Source: Novosphingobium cyanobacteriorum | Lineage (GTDB): Bacteria > Pseudomonadota > Alphaproteobacteria > Sphingomonadales > Sphingomonadaceae | Length of the DNA stretch: 64,000 nucleotides | Reading direction: 5' to 3' | Assembly: GCF_029436685.1 (NCBI RefSeq) | Contig: NZ_JAROCY010000009.1 | Coordinates: forward strand, 1 to 64,000 | In this document: piece by piece, positions 35,560 to 43,488 of the stretch | How positions within the stretch are numbered: position 1 is the first letter of the stretch | Layout: every line of letters starts with the position of its first letter | Program-made: the position numbers and the translations under genes | Notes under the pieces: model-generated | What the model was told of the DNA's origin: nothing | The model's database searches: none | What the model saw: only the letters and a program-made list of their open reading frames with translations

Positions 35560-35691
35560 TCAGTCGCGATCGAGACCGAGCGGTCGCGCAATCACGCCGA
35601 ATTCGAGCTGGTTGCCTGGTGCACCCAGCGTTTCGGTGCTGGCCTTGCCGAGGTCTTCCATTTCATCGATCGTGTCGAACTCGCGTTCCAT
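35560..35691 (-). CDS. lasso peptide precursor (A gene), 43 aa
   Basis: Not in standard long-ORF predictions because of its size. The product begins MEREFDTIDEMEDLGKASTE and continues TLGAPGNQLEFG and VIARPLGLDRD. The leader (22 residues) has the conserved Thr at position -2 before the core Gly. The core of 21 residues starts at Gly23: Gly1 and Glu8 would form an 8-residue macrolactam ring (GAPGNQLE) with a 13-residue tail. As I recall it, the core of subterisin A is GPPGDRIEFGVLAQLPG, which shares ring size and the IEFGV/LEFGV junction. AGGAG lies 7 bases before the ATG at 35691. B follows after a hairpin, and gntR ends 80 bp upstream. Confidence 0.9.
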   Translation of the reverse strand: MEREFDTIDEMEDLGKASTETLGAPGNQLEFGVIARPLGLDRD

Positions 35692-35771
35692 TTCTCTTCT
35701 CCTGTCGCCGCTGGATCGCGGCAAAAGCAGGAGTAACCAGCGGCATTTGTTATCCGAACTTTATAGCGATC

Positions 35772-36410
35772 CTATTCTTCGATTGTTTGCGCATCGTTGA
35801 CCGGCGCGGTCTTGTAGACCGCCCGGACAAGATCGGTCGCAGCGCGGATACGCCGCCGGTGGAAGGCATTGAGCCGTCTGCGCAGGCTGTCCTTGTCCCC
35901 GGTGTCGAGCGCCTGTTCGAGCGCGATCGTCTCGGCAAGGGCGTCGGTGAGGATCATGGGCTCAAGCACCCTGATGGCATGAAGGCGGGCGTTGAGCAGG
36001 CCCATTGCCCTGGCATGCTCACCATTGAGCGAAAAGTGCGCGATGCCTTCGAGCACATTTGCAATGCGATCTGCGTAGACACTCCTGGTGTCACGGATCC
36101 GGTCCCAGTCGACCACCGCCACTGGGCGGCAGCGCCTGAGAGAGAGCATCGCGATTTCATTGGAGAAGGCATACATGTCCTTGAGCAATGGCTCGTTGAG
36201 CGAGGGAATAAAGAAGCCCCCGGCCCGGCGGGCTTCAACCAGTTGTTCACCGCACAATATGTTGAGGGCTTCGCGCACCGGGGTCACACTGGCAATGAGG
36301 CGCTCGGCCAGCTGGTTGGGATCGAGCCTCTGTCCCGGCAGGAAGCCATGGCCGAGAATCAGCCGGCGCAAGGCATCGTAAACGCGCTCGGCGATCGGCC
36401 CGGCGTTCAC
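35772..36410 (-). CDS. GntR-family regulator (FCD subfamily)
   Basis: A 212-residue regulator. The winged HTH is at ~5-70 (IAERVYDALRRLILGHGFLPGQRLDPNQLAERLIASVTPVREALNILCGEQLVEARRAGGFFIP), matching the GntR motif with P-x-R-EAL. The all-helical C-terminal part resembles FCD/FadR effector domains. The GTG start at 36410 forms a GTGA overlap with the phyH stop, so the two genes are translationally coupled; upstream in-frame codons to 36524 are rejected. It ends 80 bp before the lasso precursor gene and could control it. The effector is unknown. Confidence 0.85.
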   Translation of the reverse strand: MNAGPIAERVYDALRRLILGHGFLPGQRLDPNQLAERLIASVTPVREALNILCGEQLVEARRAGGFFIPSLNEPLLKDMYAFSNEIAMLSLRRCRPVAVVDWDRIRDTRSVYADRIANVLEGIAHFSLNGEHARAMGLLNARLHAIRVLEPMILTDALAETIALEQALDTGDKDSLRRRLNAFHRRRIRAATDLVRAVYKTAPVNDAQTIEE

Positions 36411-37276
36411 GGTACCTGTCCTTGGGCGAGCCAAGTTGCGGCGGCCGACTCCTGGTCTTCGCGCAAGGCGTCGACAGCGCCCAGCGGTTCGCCAGCATAG
36501 CCTCGCAAAAGCACGGAAGGACATTGCCCTTCGAAATTTCCGAGATTGGGGCGATGCTGGACATATCCCGCAAGCGCAGCAAGCGCTGGCGGAAACGTCC
36601 GCGCAAGTTCGGGCGGGTAGGCGAGCCAGGGGTTCTCATAGGGTTTGAGCCAGCCAAGTGCGTATCCGATGAGGACACCTCTGCGTTCGGCTCGGCTGCA
36701 GTTGGCACCGGCGCCATGCAGCGTCGAGCCAAGGAACATCAGCGCGGCACCTGGCATGAGGTCGGGGACTATCGGAGCTGGCAGGGCAGAGTGGCTCGCA
36801 GCCTTGCTGCTGTGGCTTTCCGGCCAAATTACCGTCCCGCCATTACGGGCGGTGAACGGTGTCAGTGGCCACATGACATTGACAAGACACTCGCGCGAAC
36901 CTGGTTCGAGACGCCACATGTCCTGATCACGATGCGGCAGCTGCTGTCCTTGCCCGGGGTGCACTGAAATTGCCTGGGTCGTGTTGAGCTGGACCGTGTC
37001 GCACGAGGGGCCAAGGACTGCCTCGACAATGGCCAGGACATGCGCATGGAGAATGAGATCGTGTACTGCCCGCGAGCGCAGAGGCAGGCGACCGAAGCGC
37101 TTTGTCGCATCGCCATAGAACTGGCCCTTGCCGAAGGGCGTTCGCTCGAAATCGTCCCACAGGTCTGCATGAACCGCGCCGAGCACCGCAGGCGCTAGCG
37201 CATCTTCCAGGACAAGGTAGCCTCGCGCCAGCAAGGTCTCAACGTGCAAGGACACCGACGATGGATGGCAAACCAT
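36407..37276 (-). CDS. phyH: phytanoyl-CoA dioxygenase family Fe(II)/2-oxoglutarate oxygenase
   Basis: A 289-residue PhyH-family non-heme iron dioxygenase. The iron ligands are visible as the HxD pair in QQLPHRDQDMW (~125-135) and the distal His in GSTLHGAGANCS (~210), followed by the 2-oxoglutarate Arg region (AERRGVLIGYALGW). It starts 3 bases after the luxI stop, with GGAG inside the luxI end as ribosome-binding site, and overlaps gntR. I recall that a phyH-like gene beside luxI recurs in sphingomonads, but its substrate is not established to my knowledge. Candidates are acyl chains related to the AHL or the lasso peptide. Confidence 0.88.
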   Translation of the reverse strand: MVCHPSSVSLHVETLLARGYLVLEDALAPAVLGAVHADLWDDFERTPFGKGQFYGDATKRFGRLPLRSRAVHDLILHAHVLAIVEAVLGPSCDTVQLNTTQAISVHPGQGQQLPHRDQDMWRLEPGSRECLVNVMWPLTPFTARNGGTVIWPESHSSKAASHSALPAPIVPDLMPGAALMFLGSTLHGAGANCSRAERRGVLIGYALGWLKPYENPWLAYPPELARTFPPALAALAGYVQHRPNLGNFEGQCPSVLLRGYAGEPLGAVDALREDQESAAATWLAQGQVP

Positions 37277-37279
37277 GGA

Positions 37280-37936
37280 TCACATCTCCTGGCAGGCAGC
37301 GAACCATTCGGGGCCGAGGAAATCGGGACCCAGGTCTTCGGGGCCCAAGTCTTCGGGGCAGGGTGAGGTGATGCCGCCAAGCTTGAGCAGGTGCGGTGTC
37401 CGGGGATCGATGTCGATCAGCATGGCGACAAGGTCTTGCGTACCGATGCGCACGGGTTGACCCAGTGGCTGGCAGGACCACCCAAAGCGCACGATCTGGT
37501 CGTACCAAGCCGCTTCGGCCACGGCGCAGTAGGCGCTGATCCCCGCATTCAGCGCATAGCTGACAAGGCCTGTGACCAATGCGTCGCGCACGTCTCGCCG
37601 TTCGCGCGCGTGCAGCCGGCGATCGAGGCAGAAGCGGGTTACCTCAAAGACGTCAGGTCCTTGCGGGCAGGGCCCCGCACAGAGCATCGGGAAAAGCCCG
37701 GACAGAATACCTGGCTCCGTGGTAAGAAGAAGCCGTGCCGAAGCGAGATGCTCACCCTTGTTGCTCAGGATGAGGTAGCGGGCCTTAGGCGTGTCGAACT
37801 GGTCGATTTCATACTGGCCGTCGAGCACAGGAACGTCCCAGCCCAGAATGTCGACGAAAACCGCCTTGCGGGCCGCGAACATGGCACGCGTCAGGGCGAC
37901 GTCCGGCTCGTGGCCGGGCGCGATGATTGAAAGCAT
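37280..37936 (-). CDS. luxI: acyl-homoserine-lactone synthase, LuxI family
   Basis: A 218-residue autoinducer synthase (PF00765). Conserved residues appear in order: the N-terminal R..F (ARKAVFVDILGWDVP, with R and W), E-x-D-x-x-D (YEIDQFD), a Y-L-I-L strand, and an E-V-T-R-F-C segment (DVFEVTRFCLDRR) typical of LuxI. It makes an acyl-HSL from SAM and an acyl carrier or CoA substrate. The C-terminal tail contains a short tandem repeat (PEDLGPEDLGPDFLGPEW) not usual in the family. AAGGAG precedes the ATG at 37936. The luxR gene lies 62 bp upstream; phyH follows after 3 bases. Confidence 0.95.
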   Translation of the reverse strand: MLSIIAPGHEPDVALTRAMFAARKAVFVDILGWDVPVLDGQYEIDQFDTPKARYLILSNKGEHLASARLLLTTEPGILSGLFPMLCAGPCPQGPDVFEVTRFCLDRRLHARERRDVRDALVTGLVSYALNAGISAYCAVAEAAWYDQIVRFGWSCQPLGQPVRIGTQDLVAMLIDIDPRTPHLLKLGGITSPCPEDLGPEDLGPDFLGPEWFAACQEM

Positions 37937-37998
37937 GGAATGGTTCTCCTTGACCGGATTGGTCGGTTGAGGATCACCGCTTCGCCGCCGTCATGGAA

Positions 37999-38769
37999 TT
38001 ACAAGAAATGGGGATATCGCCAGGGCTTGAGATCACCGAAACTCAGTGTTCCATCGAACAGCGTCAGGGTGATTAGCACTTGCCTCTTGTAGACTCTGTA
38101 GCGCCTGCAGGCTGTAGCGATGTGGCTGGTTGCCGTTTCCCGCGATATGCCAAGTATCTGCGCGATCTCCGCGTCGCTCTTTCCCTGCGCCATGAGCAGT
38201 ACGCAATCGCGCTGACGGTCGGTCAGGACGCCTCTGGCGCGCGACTGCAACTGGCCGCGCCGCGACCACAGCTTGCGGGCGGTTTCGAATGCGAAGACAC
38301 CGGCAAGCTGCGCGCGCATCTTCGTCGCCTCGCTGAACACGTGCCCTGCCGGTGCGGCGAAAGAGCAGGTTCCTCGGGCTTCGCCGGGGACATGGACGGG
38401 CACGGTGAAACCCTCGCCAATCCCCTGTTGGCGTCCGGCGTCAAGTATCCTGTGGTCGTCGCAAGTGAGGGGAATCAGGATCGGCAGTTGCGACCAGGAA
38501 AAGCCAAGCGCAGTGACGTGACTGGCGCGATGAACAGGATCGACCAGGCCGAGGGCCTGTCGATCGTAGTCCATTGCCCAATGCTCGGGATAATTATGAA
38601 GGCGCATCGCTTCAGCGCCGCTGCGGGCAATTTCTACATGATGCGACAGTGCGTAGAACGGAAATCCCAGTCGCTTGGTGATCTCTGCCAAAGCGGTGTC
38701 AAGATCGGACACCGAATGCACTTCACTGGCCACGGCCAGCAACAGTCTGCTGAACGAACGCGCCGCCAT
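37999..38769 (-). CDS. luxR: LuxR-family quorum-sensing regulator
   Basis: A 256-residue LuxR-type receptor. The autoinducer-binding domain (~10-165) has the signature YPEHWAMDYDRQALGLVDPVHRASHVTALGFSW, with the conserved Trp, Tyr, Asp and Trp that contact the acyl-HSL. The DNA-binding HTH is at ~185-240 (LTDRQRDCVLLMAQGKSDAEIAQILGISRETATSHIATACRRY). It lies 62 bp upstream of luxI on the same strand. The ATG at 38769 is the likely start, although an open extension reaches 38850. No canonical lux box could be identified in the luxR-luxI gap. Confidence 0.93.
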   Translation of the reverse strand: MAARSFSRLLLAVASEVHSVSDLDTALAEITKRLGFPFYALSHHVEIARSGAEAMRLHNYPEHWAMDYDRQALGLVDPVHRASHVTALGFSWSQLPILIPLTCDDHRILDAGRQQGIGEGFTVPVHVPGEARGTCSFAAPAGHVFSEATKMRAQLAGVFAFETARKLWSRRGQLQSRARGVLTDRQRDCVLLMAQGKSDAEIAQILGISRETATSHIATACRRYRVYKRQVLITLTLFDGTLSFGDLKPWRYPHFL

Positions 38770-39005
38770 GCGGTACCATTGCGCCCTCCGGCGGTATCTC
38801 AACCTACCGGCGTCCCGCAGAGCGCCCCTTCCCCAGCCAGTGGGCCGCACGCTGGTTTCTCAGGCCCAACCGCGCACCAGGTGATGACATGGGCAAGATA
38901 TCATTGCGTTCCGATGCTGCAATGCGGGATGGCGCTGTTTTGGCGGGATATGTGCAGGGTTTTCGGCCTGTTACCTGATTGCCTTAACGTCCTCGGGGGC
39001 ACCCA

Positions 39006-40004
39006 ATGTGTGGAGGTGGCAAAGTGAAGCGTGGCCCGGCTTGTGACAAGCGATGTCTGGCGTCGCGGCAGCGTTGTCTCCCGCTGCAGAGGCCAAGATC
39101 GAGCGGAGGGAATGCTGTGCATGCACATCGCTGCCGCTGGACAAGCCTTCATGCTGCGCTGGCCGCTTTTGCGGAGTATCCCGGTTCCACACAGACCCTG
39201 CGTCACATCCTGCCCCTGCATTGGTACATCGCCTGTCGGCTCGTCGTCGAAGGCGGCTTCAACCCGGATGATATTGTGCCGAGACCTCCCTTCCGCGTCG
39301 AGCGCAGGCGGCGCAGACCGCCGCTCCTCCATTTCGATCCTGCGCTTGGTGGAGGCGGCGAAGGCATCGTGATCGGCGGCATCAAGGCCAAGCATATCGA
39401 TGTGCTGGTGACCCTTGAGCAGATCGGCCCGGTTATGTCCGTCTCGTGCAAGGGTGTGACCGGCGCGTTCCGCAACCTTGGCAACCGACTCGAGGAAATG
39501 GTTGGGGAATCCACCAACCTGCACATGACCCATCCTGCGCTGGTCATGGGACACATTGTTATCCTGCGGGCCAACCAGCAGGAGCGGCCCGATGATACAC
39601 CACGCGAAGGCCCGCAAGACACGGTTCGCCAGCGCGGTGGAGGCGATGTCGCCATACTCGCGGACGGTGCGATTGCGCGCCCCTTGCGCCGTTTCCACGA
39701 CGCTTTGCGCGACCTTGGTTTGCGCCAGAGCCTGCTCGACCATCCCGGCAGATGCGAGGGCTTGGGCCTGGCCCTGGTCGGCATGGCAGGAAATGCGAGA
39801 GGCCAGCTTGACAGGCACTTTCCGGAAGCGTCGAGCGGTCTTGGGATCGGTGATCTCTTCGATGCACTCTATACCCGCTACGATGAGCGCTTTGCCCGAC
39901 ATTCGCTGGGGTTGAAACGGGTCACCGCACGGCATTGCTGGGATCCGCTGTCGCCCGGGCTACGACTCTTCGGGCTGGACTATCAACCCCGCACCTTTTC
40001 GTGA
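39006..40004 (+). CDS. uncertain ORF (332 aa) with an in-register open frame on the opposite strand
   Basis: A long plus-strand frame whose second codon positions have low GC and third positions high GC in the parts I tallied (e.g. near 39360-39480), as expected for coding DNA in this genome. However, the exactly antiparallel frame on the minus strand (39902 or 39935 down to 38901) is also open for ~340 codons and reads about as well. Neither product resembles a family that I know, and neither has a convincing ribosome-binding site. One of them may be a real or decayed gene; I slightly favour the plus strand. Confidence 0.25.
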   Translation: MCGGGKVKRGPACDKRCLASRQRCLPLQRPRSSGGNAVHAHRCRWTSLHAALAAFAEYPGSTQTLRHILPLHWYIACRLVVEGGFNPDDIVPRPPFRVERRRRRPPLLHFDPALGGGGEGIVIGGIKAKHIDVLVTLEQIGPVMSVSCKGVTGAFRNLGNRLEEMVGESTNLHMTHPALVMGHIVILRANQQERPDDTPREGPQDTVRQRGGGDVAILADGAIARPLRRFHDALRDLGLRQSLLDHPGRCEGLGLALVGMAGNARGQLDRHFPEASSGLGIGDLFDALYTRYDERFARHSLGLKRVTARHCWDPLSPGLRLFGLDYQPRTFS

Positions 40005-40827
40005 CCGGGTGCATCGAGTGCAGGCAGTTCGCCTTTGACAAGGTGGTTCTGCATAGTGGCTTGAGCAAGAGGCGGAAGGAGCCGAGGATTGTCTACCATA
40101 GGCCAGCGAGCTGTTTGGTAGTGCCGAACCAGATTCAGGACCGCTTGCGGCGCTGGCCTCGGAGAGACTGGGCGAAATCCGCAGGGGGCAGAAGATAGCG
40201 GAAATGCGTCGCAATGTGTGTTAGGGTGAAAATGCTGTCTGCCACAGGCACCTAATCTCAGAATTGCCATCCGCCATCGCAGGCGCTTAGGCGAAGGCAA
40301 CGATGGTCGGACAACAACCCGCGAGAGCCCATTTGGCGCGCCAGAGAATCCTGTGGCAAAGCGGAGCATGACCGCGGTGCGACCGGAATCCATAGAAGGC
40401 GAGATCATGGCCCGCATGACCGCGGCTTGGCGGGCGCAAGGCGCCGATCGCTGCAGGGCGTCAGGTCTGCCTGATCATAACAGTCCGATCCGGTGCAAAT
40501 TCCAAGGCCAGCACCGGGGCGCTCTAAGCAGGCCTCGTTAACAAATATCGCATGCAGATTCAGCTTCTACAAGACACAAAGCAGTATTTGCGATGCGATC
40601 TGCGCAAAGCTGATCATGGACAATTAAGAAGTTGCGGCCCTGCTTCTTCCACAACCTGGCCTCGAGAAGAGGATAGCCCGCATTGCATCTCCTTAACGGA
40701 GGCTACGACTGATTACGCAGGACATGCATACCCAAGAATTATCCATCTTTCCTGATGAGGCGAGCGGTCAATCGCGTCATTTGGGCGGGATCGGGAAGAA
40801 CTCAAAAATCAGGGGTTGGGAAGAACC
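40005..40827. other. gene-free stretch upstream of the diguanylate cyclase
   Basis: About 820 bp with no supported gene. The right end should contain the cyclase promoter. No repeat or terminator stands out. Confidence 0.35.
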
Positions 40828-41928
40828 ATGTCCAACGCCAGTGCCGCGGCACGCCTGAAGCGCTTCTTTGGCGCAGGCGATGAAGATGCCGGAGAAGGGG
40901 AAGTAGCCATCAGCGTGCGTCCGTCACACCTGCGTGTGGCTGCGGATTCGAGCGCCGAGCGACTGATGGAGGAAATCTCCTCGTTCCTGCTCGGCAACCG
41001 GCTTGCGGTGACGGCGCGCAACCTGCTGGTGGCGCACTCGGCGTTTTCGGGCGAGGACCTGACGCTGGCGCGCAGGATCATTGATCGCATCGCCAGCGGC
41101 GAGGGCGTGACGCAGGATTGGCTGGACGGTGAGACGCCGATCGAGGATCCGGCAGGCAGCGCAAAGCGGCTGACCGAGCAGTTGCAGACCTCGATCGATG
41201 GCTTCACCGCCACGACCCGCAGTGCGCGCGACACGGCGGCGAGCTACAACACCGAACTGGCGGCGCACGTGAACGAGGCGAGCGCGGCGGCCGAGGGGGC
41301 CGACGTGACCCGTATCGTCACCCTGGCGCAGGCCATGCTGGAGCGTGCCCGCACGCTTGAGGCGGAGATGGAAGCACGCCAGGCCGAGGCCGAGGAGCTG
41401 AAGGAGCGGCTGGCCCGCGCCCAGCGCGACGCCGACATCGACCACCTTACGGGCCTGCCCAACCGTCGCGCATTCGAGGCACTGTTCGAGAAGAACCTGC
41501 GCGAGGCGCAGCAGCAGATTGACCAGCTGTGTGTGGCGATCTGCGACATCGATCACTTCAAGCGGGTGAACGACACCCACGGCCACGACACCGGTGACCG
41601 CGTGATCCGCGCCGTGGCTGAAACGCTGGCCCGCATCACCGACGACAAGTGCCATGTGGCGCGCCATGGGGGCGAGGAGTTCGTGATGCTGTTCCGGGGG
41701 CTGAGCAAGACCCAGGCGCGCGAGAAGCTGGACGCGGTACGCGAGAACTTCTCGCAGCGCCGCTTCGTCAACCGCGTGACCGATACGCCCATTGGCCAGA
41801 TCACCTTTTCCGGCGGGGTGGCCGACGTCTTCGCCTATGCCAACCCGCGCGATGCGCTGAAGGCGGCGGACGAGGCTCTCTATGTGGCCAAGGAACAAGG
41901 CCGCAACTGCATACTCAGTGCCGGCTGA
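40828..41928 (+). CDS. diguanylate cyclase (GGDEF domain)
   Basis: A 366-residue protein. Residues ~1-165 are helical with no transmembrane segment; ~165-205 form a coiled-coil stalk (QAMLERARTLEAEMEARQAEAEELKERLARAQRD). The GGDEF domain starts at DIDHLTGLPNRRAF (~208) and contains the metal-binding DIDHFKRVND and the active-site signature RHGGEEF (GGEEF variant, compatible with activity). No RxxD inhibitory site is found at the usual place before the signature, so product inhibition may be absent. Signals would be read by the cytosolic N-terminal region. The ATG at 40828 is preferred to a TTG at 40816. A short hairpin (41962-41982) follows the gene. Confidence 0.9.
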   Translation: MSNASAAARLKRFFGAGDEDAGEGEVAISVRPSHLRVAADSSAERLMEEISSFLLGNRLAVTARNLLVAHSAFSGEDLTLARRIIDRIASGEGVTQDWLDGETPIEDPAGSAKRLTEQLQTSIDGFTATTRSARDTAASYNTELAAHVNEASAAAEGADVTRIVTLAQAMLERARTLEAEMEARQAEAEELKERLARAQRDADIDHLTGLPNRRAFEALFEKNLREAQQQIDQLCVAICDIDHFKRVNDTHGHDTGDRVIRAVAETLARITDDKCHVARHGGEEFVMLFRGLSKTQAREKLDAVRENFSQRRFVNRVTDTPIGQITFSGGVADVFAYANPRDALKAADEALYVAKEQGRNCILSAG

Positions 41929-42049
41929 CGGGAAAATGCAACAGGGTGTTCTGCAGATTGCGCGATCCTGCGTTCGGATCGCAAGACTTCTTTCTGGGGC
42001 CCTGCACGGCAATGCACCCTATTGAAACTGGGTACTTATTCGCGCAGAA

Positions 42050-42490
42050 ATCTCATTGAAGTTTTGTAATAATTCAAAATGTTACCAGATACTCTCAGTT
42101 CGTTTGTGATATTCTAAAATAAAACGTTTAGTAAGTAATATGGAAGTTTTGATGGAATCGCCAAGAAGGTGTGATTTGACAATCGCTCATGGGTCAAATT
42201 AATCAGTGGAGCTAAAATCGACGAAATATAAGTGGAATATGTTGATAATATGACAATATATCATCAAAATAAATAGATTGAATAATCATTGTTTATTATA
42301 AATAACTTCGGTGTTTCAGGTAATATGCATCTAAAAACAATCTCGATTGTAATTGACAAATTCAGCAAAGACACGGAGTCATTTTTAGATTGCTGCATGA
42401 TAATTTTTGCGAGATATTTAATTGAAAAGTTCAATAAAAAATATATAATCTAAGTTTTATTTGCGATCAGCGAGTCCGTGCGTAATATAA
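42050..42490. other. AT-rich island 1
   Basis: Roughly 430 bp that are strikingly AT-rich compared with all surrounding sequence, with long A/T tracts and no open frame of interest. It lies between the cyclase and the lytic transglycosylase. It may be foreign DNA or a binding region for MucR-type silencers. Confidence 0.6.
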
Positions 42491-42494
42491 CTCC

Positions 42495-42953
42495 CTATAA
42501 AATCCAGTTATCAAGTACACTGCGAACATAGCGCGGCGTTTCCCCATTGCGAGGAATGCCGCCTGCGCTTTCTACCGCTCTTGGGCCGGCGTTGTAGGCG
42601 GCGAGTGCGAGGTGAACCATGCCGAATCTGTCGAGCAACTGCCGTAGATACCGGGCGGTGCCCGTGATGTTGGCCAATGGGGCGAACCGATTGGATACAC
42701 CAAGTTCTTTTGCTGTTGCGGGCATCAGCTGGCCAAGGCCCGCGGCGCCTGCAGGGCTGACTGCGTGGGGATTATAGCGGGATTCTGTCCAGACAAGTGC
42801 GTCAAGCAAACCGGTTGGCAAAGCATATCTAGCTTCTGCCACTTGAATATGGGGCAGGTAGCTGGCCCGCAGCAAGCCGGAAGGGCCAGGCCTGATCCTG
42901 CGCCCGCTTCTAAATGACAGGCCGTTCCGGCCGTTTTCTTCAACAGTGGACAT
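42495..42953 (-). CDS. lytic transglycosylase, SLT domain (VirB1-like)
   Basis: A 152-residue protein consisting mostly of an SLT domain: the catalytic Glu in LVWTESRYNPHAVSPAGAAGLGQLMPATA (~55-80), then NITGTARYLRQLLDRFGMVHLALAAYNAGP (~100-130). This would cleave peptidoglycan, as VirB1 does for type IV secretion assembly. It lacks a visible signal peptide, which suggests that the N terminus has been lost or replaced. A truncated VirB2-like pilin reading frame ends immediately upstream in a different frame, so the locus may be a deletion product of a conjugation operon. Confidence 0.8.
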   Translation of the reverse strand: MSTVEENGRNGLSFRSGRRIRPGPSGLLRASYLPHIQVAEARYALPTGLLDALVWTESRYNPHAVSPAGAAGLGQLMPATAKELGVSNRFAPLANITGTARYLRQLLDRFGMVHLALAAYNAGPRAVESAGGIPRNGETPRYVRSVLDNWIL

Positions 42954-42979
42954 CGATGTCGGAACTTCCTGCGCAAATC

Positions 42980-43138
42980 GCCAGAGGTGAACTTCGTGAG
43001 GGCAGGGGTGAAGGTCGTGTCAGCGCCGGCATAGGCGGCGCTGGCCGCAAGCGCCGCGATTGCGACCGGGATGGCAATGTTGAGGGTCTTGCCGAGACCC
43101 TTGACGCTGGCGCGCCGGGGGAGGGTGAGAGACTGCAT
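42980..43138 (-). pseudogene. truncated VirB2/TrbC-like pilin remnant
   Basis: The frame from ATG 43138 (GGAG six bases upstream) reads MQSLTLPRRASVKGLGKTL and then the hydrophobic signal NIAIPVAIAALAASAAYAG, followed by ADTTFTPALTKFTS. This matches the long signal sequence and mature start of TrbC/VirB2 conjugative pilins. After about 53 residues the sequence changes to a non-pilin, basic Cys-containing tail; the hydrophobic pilin helices are missing. The break occurs just before the lytic transglycosylase start, suggesting a deletion junction near 42970-42980. Confidence 0.55.
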
Positions 43139-43488
43139 GTGAAGCTCCGGTTGGAGGGGTGGTCACAGCGTTCTTGCGTTCGCTGTGTGTTCCACATGCA
43201 TCTAGGAAATGTTCGTAGGAAAGTGTTCAACGGCAAAACCGTCGGGAGGTGGAAGGATGCGGACGCATCTTTTCCAGCCCAACGCATAGAATCGACGATA
43301 ACGACGTAAATCCAGTCGTTTTGTGTCGATGAAAGCCGTCACGGCAGCCGGGATTTGGCGACGACTCGGATAGAGGAACTGATTCGCCTCTAAACGAGAT
43401 GTTCCATGTATGTTCTTTTCATTTTCCTACATGGGATGCTTCGCGATATGCCTGCGACTCGAACCAGTGCAGATGCAAGGAGACAACC
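43139..43488. other. divergent intergenic region
   Basis: About 350 bp between the pilin remnant and the XRE-type gene, with promoters for both expected. Nothing specific was identified. Confidence 0.3.

Noticed and set aside
37937..37998. lux box between luxR and luxI
   Set aside because: The 62-bp gap has short palindromic pieces (ACCGACCAATCCGGT) but nothing matching a 20-bp lux box convincingly.
41962..41982. Terminator after the diguanylate cyclase gene
   Set aside because: GCGATCC/GGATCGC can pair, but the stem is only 7 bp with no T-run, so I did not list it as a terminator.
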